12,395 bases of DNA from Stramenopiles sp. TOSAG23-2. Lineage: Eukaryota > Sar. The stretch covers positions 1 through 12,395 of the forward strand of contig LT649858.1 in assembly GCA_900128395.1 (NCBI GenBank), in the 5' to 3' direction. The first letter of the stretch is position 1; each line of letters starts with the position of its first letter. This document shows positions 8,877 through 12,395 of this stretch, piece after piece. Under the pieces are notes generated by a model. It was not told the origin of the DNA, did no database searches, and saw only the letters and a list, made by a program, of their open reading frames with translations. The translations under genes and the position numbers were made by a program.

Positions 8877-9572
8877 TTATGAAATTGAACAGCCACCATT
8901 ATTAGTGCCAGTTTTCACTTTAGCTTGACGATATTCCGTCTTATCGTGTCTTTGATAATCAACAATAGCTGCTTTTACTGGTTTCACTGTTACATCAACT
9001 TCACCCTTTGCAAGTACAATCCCTGCTAAATCAGCTGCAATCCTAAATAAACTACTACTAACCATATCACCAGTCTTTGCTGACATAAAATAGGAATACA
9101 TATCATTTTCCTCAACAAAACCATTATGTTTATCCCTGCTAACAGCACGTGCATGGCTCATATCTGTTTTGTTCCCTACTAATGCAACGTATGGCAATTT
9201 TGATTTTTCAAATGTTTTTCTTACAAGACGATACCAATCTTCCAAATTTTGAAAACTTTCCCTGGACGTAATATCATAACACAATAAAACAGCATGTGCA
9301 CCATAAATATAATTTTTAATCATTTTACCACCGATAGATTGACCTCCTATATCCCACACTTGCATTGCCACATCGACTTCACCAGGCAAAACGATCCGCT
9401 TCATGAAAAAATCCAATCCTATTGTTTGCTTATATTGTTGGGCAAAATGATCATTACAAAAACGCATTGCGATAGATGTTTTACCTACAGCACCATCACC
9501 TAATAATATAACTTTGAATTGATGTTGGTCACTATTATCTTCCTCGTCTGAGGATGAATCATTATTAGACAT
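8877..9572 (-). CDS. RAB28: Rab28-family small GTPase
   Basis: The product is 231 aa, close to the usual Rab28 length. Visible motifs are the P-loop GDGAVGKT (25-32), switch I with KQTIGLDFF (T50), switch II WDIGGQSIGGKM (73-84), NKTD (134-137) and SAKTG (164-168). WDIGGQ in place of the usual Rab WDTAGQ, with the KQTIGLDFF and IGGKM context, is diagnostic of Rab28. An acidic Ser/Asp/Glu-rich N-terminal extension (residues 2-15) is also Rab28-like. The C-terminus is CSIS, a CaaX box whose final Ser predicts farnesylation rather than the usual Rab CC or CXC geranylgeranylation. In other eukaryotes Rab28 works with BBSome and intraflagellar transport at cilia, and in endosomal trafficking. Catalytic residues K31, T32, T50 and Q78 are present, so it should bind and hydrolyse GTP. 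An in-frame TAA three codons upstream supports this start. Confidence 0.96.
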   Translation of the reverse strand: MSNNDSSSDEEDNSDQHQFKVILLGDGAVGKTSIAMRFCNDHFAQQYKQTIGLDFFMKRIVLPGEVDVAMQVWDIGGQSIGGKMIKNYIYGAHAVLLCYDITSRESFQNLEDWYRLVRKTFEKSKLPYVALVGNKTDMSHARAVSRDKHNGFVEENDMYSYFMSAKTGDMVSSSLFRIAADLAGIVLAKGEVDVTVKPVKAAIVDYQRHDKTEYRQAKVKTGTNNGGCSIS

Positions 9573-9771
9573 GGTATATTATTTGTATCGTTATTATTTT
9601 ATCTTTCAAAATTAATGCCAAAAATCAATGATAGTTATATTTATGTATATATAAGTAATATATTTCCACAAGCTAATATGATAAAAATCAATGTTCCTAT
9701 GTGTATATTAATGAATATATTGGTATTTTAATTACATATACAATAGCTGTTATTATGCCAGCAATATGAGC

Positions 9772-9805
9772 AGAGGAGGAGAGAGAGAGGAGAAGAAAAA
9801 AAAAA
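9772..9805. repeat. 34-nt polypurine tract
   Basis: On the + strand this is an uninterrupted A/G run (GA/GGA repeats grading into A10). On the RAB28 sense strand it is a polypyrimidine tract, as expected just before a splice acceptor or in a TC-rich initiator region. A CGATCGATCG palindrome follows at 9806-9815. Confidence 0.85.
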
Positions 9806-9851
9806 CGATCGATCGACGATAGACGCGATGATGTTTTTTCGAGCTATTAGC

Positions 9852-9866
9852 AGGCCCAGCAGGCCT
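9852..9866. repeat. Small GC-rich hairpin (AGGCC stem, 5-nt loop)
   Basis: AGGCC at 9852-9856 and GGCCT at 9862-9866 are perfect inverted repeats around a CAGCA loop. The region also contains two AGCAGGCC-type direct copies. It is conspicuous in a spacer that is otherwise strongly AT-rich. Function is unknown; it would fall inside the proposed RAB28 leader intron. Confidence 0.6.
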
Positions 9867-9931
9867 TAGCATGGGGAGCTAAAAGCTTACCTGAAGTAAT
9901 GCTATCCAGCTGTTAATATTTTAACCTACAG

Positions 9932-9941
9932 TATATATATA
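9932..9941 (-). promoter_or_regulatory. Candidate TATA element of RAB28
   Basis: An alternating TA stretch lies about 40 nt upstream (transcript sense) of the strong CAG|GTAAGC donor. A TATA box here would place the transcript start near 9905-9912, giving a short non-coding first exon ending at 9891. Tentative, because TA runs are frequent nearby. Confidence 0.25.
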
Positions 9942-10339
9942 ATATCGGAAACACGGCATATTATAAAAAAAACTTATGATGATACATTTAAATGAAATAT
10001 TTTAATATTTATAATGTGTACGTTTTCGTATGTGGATTATTTTACCGAGAGAAGTTTGTGTACGTATACATATTTTAAATATTTTTATATATATATTATT
10101 TTTTCATATATATGTATGATGTGTGTATATATTATATTTCCTAAAAAATCGTACTCCTTCCTTGCACTTTTATATTTTCTGCTTTGTGGGCTTTTTTTTT
10201 TTTTTATCTTTCTTCATTAAATTGTTCACTTGTAAAAAAAAAAAGTTTTTTTTATTTTTTAATTTTTCCTGTCTCTCTTTTGTACGAGTGTATATCGTCC
10301 CTATAGTTCTTATTACTATATAATGTAGTTTCGATCTTA

Positions 10340-11938
10340 TTACATATTTTTTGGCGTATTGCTATCTATATGTCTTGGGCTTGTCTCTTTCTCTGGTAAA
10401 TTCCATGATGTTTTCTTCGTTTCTACATTATAATAATAACGGCGTCTATTGTTACTACTACTACTGTCATTTTTGTTACTACCACTTTTAATTTCTTTTA
10501 AAAATGGAACCCAATGATCTGTCCAAGTGGTTTCATTTGTCCTACTATTCCAATAACAAACAGGATCACCTTTCACACGTTGTGTCAATACCCATTCGTT
10601 ACATTCTTTACTTGATGGCGGAGATGGTGGTGGTTGCCTATCCCTTTCATCTTCTTTTTGCTTATTACCAGCACCACTAGTATCAATCAATCTTGAATCT
10701 AATGTGGAAGGACGACGACGATGACGTTTTAATGATGATGAAAACGAACTGGAACTGCTAGAATTTAATGATTTGCTACTGCTACTACTGCTACTTCTAC
10801 TTTTTACTGAAAGTGATTTTGATGATGAATTCAATTTCGATAACGTACGTTTGTCTAATGTTGCCATTAATGATTGTGCATCCTCTGGTGAATGCAATTC
10901 AAATGCTTCATATGCCCGTTTAGCTATTTCCCTCGCAGACGGACTAGGATCATTCAAACCAATTGTAATACCATTATTAATATTTTTTGTATTATGCAAC
11001 CAATTCGTTGGACTCCAAGCTTCTAAACATATACATAAACACGTCAACGCTTTTTCCCGCACTACTTTTGATCTCGACTTGCATAAAGATACGAACAAAT
11101 TGATTGATTTTTTACTTTGTGTATGTTTCACAATTTCAATCGCACATTCACTACAATAACCAGCAATAACTTTATTTCCACCTCCAGTTATCATTAATAA
11201 TACTTTAGTAACGGCCGGGGCAATGGTTGAAAATTTATCTTGCAAATTTTTCGCACACAATGTCAACAAATTGCATGTTTCGCGCACAATTGCGGATCGT
11301 AAGTCTCTACATTGTGCAATAAGTGGATTCAATAACATGACTAACGAAGCCGAGATGGCATCATGTTTATTCACATCTTTAACTTCATTTTGTAAAAATT
11401 CGATGGCACCTAACCGTAATTTCCATGAATATGATTTTGAATCAGTTAAACGCGTTGCAGCCTCTTTGATGGTATCAGGATATGATTTATTCTTCTTGCT
11501 ATTGTTCGTATTGCTGCCGACACTTCCAGCTTTTCTAGGAACAGCACCAACAGCACCTTTATCGAATAGTGTCCTCTTTTTGTATTGTTGTTTTCCAGCC
11601 GTTGCTCCCGAAGTTGTTGTTCTGTTATTATTTTCATCCACAACATCATAATTATACTTTTCCCCATATGATTTTGGTCTTCTACTATCTAAATTCATGC
11701 GCTCAACACGCTTATCTAACGAATCTATTTCTTCTTTTTCACCGCTTATGTCTCTTCCTTCTTTATTTTTCATTATCTTTCTGCTATTGTTCTTGTCATT
11801 ATTGTTGTTGCTGCTGTTATTGGTGGTGGTAGCATAACTACTACTAAAACTGCTGCTACTGTTATTATTTTCAAATGATGGTGCTCTTAACTCTGGTGGG
11901 ATGTATCGCGAGGATCTACCGATTGGTCGATCATCCAT
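10340..11938 (-). CDS. CLASP-like TOG-domain protein with C-terminal tandem WW domains
   Basis: The product is 532 aa. Residues 20-150 are low complexity (Ser/Asn runs, then charged). A helical-repeat TOG domain of CLASP type spans about 152-370: KLRLGAIEFLQNEV near 173, SKVVREKALTCLCICLEAW at 290-308, and LNDPSPSAREIAKRAYEAF at 328-346 in the last repeat, a typical CLASP signature. CLASP TOG domains bind tubulin and promote microtubule rescue. A Ser-rich linker (about 371-402) and basic KRHRRRP follow. WW-type segments come last: W449, Y462-W463-N464, W472; then W476 through Y502-Y503-N504, W512, P515, the second with a long low-complexity insert. CLASPs usually have several TOG domains and no WW, so this single-TOG plus WW layout is unusual. 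An in-frame TAA three codons upstream supports the start. Likely role: a microtubule-associated adaptor binding Pro-rich partners (inference). Confidence 0.82.
   Translation of the reverse strand: MDDRPIGRSSRYIPPELRAPSFENNNSSSSFSSSYATTTNNSSNNNNDKNNSRKIMKNKEGRDISGEKEEIDSLDKRVERMNLDSRRPKSYGEKYNYDVVDENNNRTTTSGATAGKQQYKKRTLFDKGAVGAVPRKAGSVGSNTNNSKKNKSYPDTIKEAATRLTDSKSYSWKLRLGAIEFLQNEVKDVNKHDAISASLVMLLNPLIAQCRDLRSAIVRETCNLLTLCAKNLQDKFSTIAPAVTKVLLMITGGGNKVIAGYCSECAIEIVKHTQSKKSINLFVSLCKSRSKVVREKALTCLCICLEAWSPTNWLHNTKNINNGITIGLNDPSPSAREIAKRAYEAFELHSPEDAQSLMATLDKRTLSKLNSSSKSLSVKSRSSSSSSSKSLNSSSSSSFSSSLKRHRRRPSTLDSRLIDTSGAGNKQKEDERDRQPPPSPPSSKECNEWVLTQRVKGDPVCYWNSRTNETTWTDHWVPFLKEIKSGSNKNDSSSSNNRRRYYYNVETKKTSWNLPEKETSPRHIDSNTPKNM
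10775..10801. repeat. Ser-coding triplet repeat
   Basis: A run of CTA/CTG/CTT-type triplets on the + strand encodes, on the other strand, the Ser-rich run near residues 380-388 of the CLASP-like protein. The use of mixed AGT and AGC codons suggests an older or selected repeat rather than fresh slippage. Confidence 0.7.
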
Positions 11939-12395
11939 GATGAATTATCTTGTTCGTTTCAATGGTATAACTAACGTTGTAATACAAAACTCAATTGTAA
12001 ATTTGTTTTTCTTTTCAATTCTGGTGTATAATCAGTTTAATACAATAATCGTCGGTATACATAATATGAAAATCGAATTCATATTAAAAGCTATAATCAA
12101 CAATAATCAAACAACAACAACTGTTATTTTTAATAATAGAAAATAAAAGATGATGAAATATAATAAATAATGATATTTCCATGTTAAGCCGATATTGAAA
12201 ATCAAAAGCTTTTCGTATTAGATTGGTACTACCTTAATATAACCTCGGATTGTTATATTGCATTTCAAAATGACGAGAGTAATTTAAGTACTTATTTAGT
12301 ATACTACAGTAATTTATGCATATTTTAATTTGACAGAGGTATTGATTTAAAGCCCGTTCATAACCATAGTCCTGTGTGTTAAATGTGTGTTAAAT
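11939..12395. other. Upstream region of the CLASP-like gene
   Basis: No coding region is supported. This is AT-rich DNA upstream of the CLASP-like start; it should hold that gene's promoter and 5' leader. No convincing TATA box or splice signal stands out. On the - strand, an ATG at 12061 opens a 15-codon frame ending in TGA, a possible minor upstream ORF. The far right edge holds a two-copy 11-nt tandem repeat. Confidence 0.5.
12374..12395. repeat. Two tandem copies of an 11-nt unit at the window edge
   Basis: GTGTGTTAAAT occurs at 12374-12384 and again at 12385-12395, where the window ends. The array may continue beyond the window. No function is suggested. Confidence 0.8.

Larger units (their letters stand above)
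9673..9890 (-). other. Possible 5'-leader intron of RAB28
   Basis: On the - strand, CAG|GTAAGC at 9893-9885 is a near-perfect splice donor. Downstream come TGCTAATAG (branch-like, about 9844-9852), a C/T-only tract of 34 nt (9805-9772), and acceptors AACAG ending at 9747 or ATTAG ending at 9673. With the 9673 acceptor, the remaining leader up to the RAB28 ATG contains no other ATG; with 9747 a very short upstream ORF would be included. All parts lie in the correct order, but no transcript evidence is available. Confidence 0.4.
9573..10339. other. Spacer: CLASP-like gene 3' flank and RAB28 upstream region
   Basis: No protein-coding gene is supported. Frames across 10014-10323 on the + strand encode only Phe/Tyr/Ile-rich products of AT and poly-T tracts. 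The right third (about 10185-10265) is T- and A-rich and is the 3' flank of the CLASP-like gene. The left half contains a GC-richer island (9768-9900) unlike its surroundings, read as a possible spliced 5' leader of RAB28. A TATATATA element sits at about 9932-9941. Confidence 0.55.

Noticed and set aside
9768-9900. tRNA, snRNA or trans-spliced leader RNA gene in the GC-rich island
   Set aside because: I found no cloverleaf, no T-loop GGTTCGA-type box and no clear Sm site after the donor. A 5' leader intron explains more of the signals, though an ncRNA is not excluded.
10014-10323. + strand frames of 66-68 aa rich in Phe/Tyr/Ile
   Set aside because: They derive from poly-T and TA-rich spacer DNA; this composition is expected by chance and resembles false membrane proteins.
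10773-11651. + strand frames of 128 and 142 aa opposite the CLASP-like gene
   Set aside because: They are antisense to a well-supported TOG domain. Leu runs arise from the Ser triplet repeat and no independent motif is seen.
1-12395. Transposon, virus-derived or bacterial horizontal-transfer segment
   Set aside because: No transposase, integrase, reverse transcriptase, terminal inverted repeats or capsid-like genes were seen. All genes belong to eukaryotic families and share similar AT-rich composition.

Overview
This is a nuclear fragment of a microbial eukaryote. The DNA is AT-rich and the standard genetic code works in all four genes: TAA or TGA ends the frames and no internal stop needs recoding. 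One clear GT-AG intron of 83 nt is visible. Gene families are purely eukaryotic: a polycystin-type channel, a Rab28 GTPase, a CLASP-type TOG domain, and WW and IQ domains. Intergenic DNA is very AT-rich, with (AT)n tracts and homopolymer runs, and two proteins carry Ser/Asn/His-rich low-complexity segments. This fits a protist. A stramenopile such as an AT-rich diatom relative is my guess, but the lineage cannot be fixed from sequence alone.

Layout: (1) 5-6558, + strand, one two-exon gene, possibly missing its 5' end. It encodes about 2156 aa: a novel N-terminal half, ankyrin repeats, a linker with two similar W-G-K beta-type units, and a six-helix polycystin-like cation channel with a large glycosylatable loop after S1. 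(2) 6559-6999, a convergent 3'-3' spacer full of AT microsatellites. (3) 7000-8403, - strand, a WW-IQ protein with a low-complexity tail. (4) 8404-8876, spacer. (5) 8877-9572, - strand, RAB28. (6) 9573-10339, spacer holding an unusual GC-richer, polypurine island that may be the spliced 5' leader of RAB28. (7) 10340-11938, - strand, a CLASP-like TOG domain fused to tandem WW domains. (8) 11939-12395, upstream region of that gene.

The three - strand genes are arranged head to tail, each with its own spacer of about 0.45-0.8 kb, so they look like independent transcription units. Three of the four genes belong to families linked elsewhere to cilia or microtubules (polycystin channel, Rab28, CLASP). 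That may be coincidence in a compact genome.

The most unusual content is domain architecture: an ankyrin-polycystin channel whose ankyrin and channel halves are separated by an intron, and a single CLASP-type TOG domain joined to WW domains. No mobile element, CRISPR array, tRNA or rRNA was recognised.
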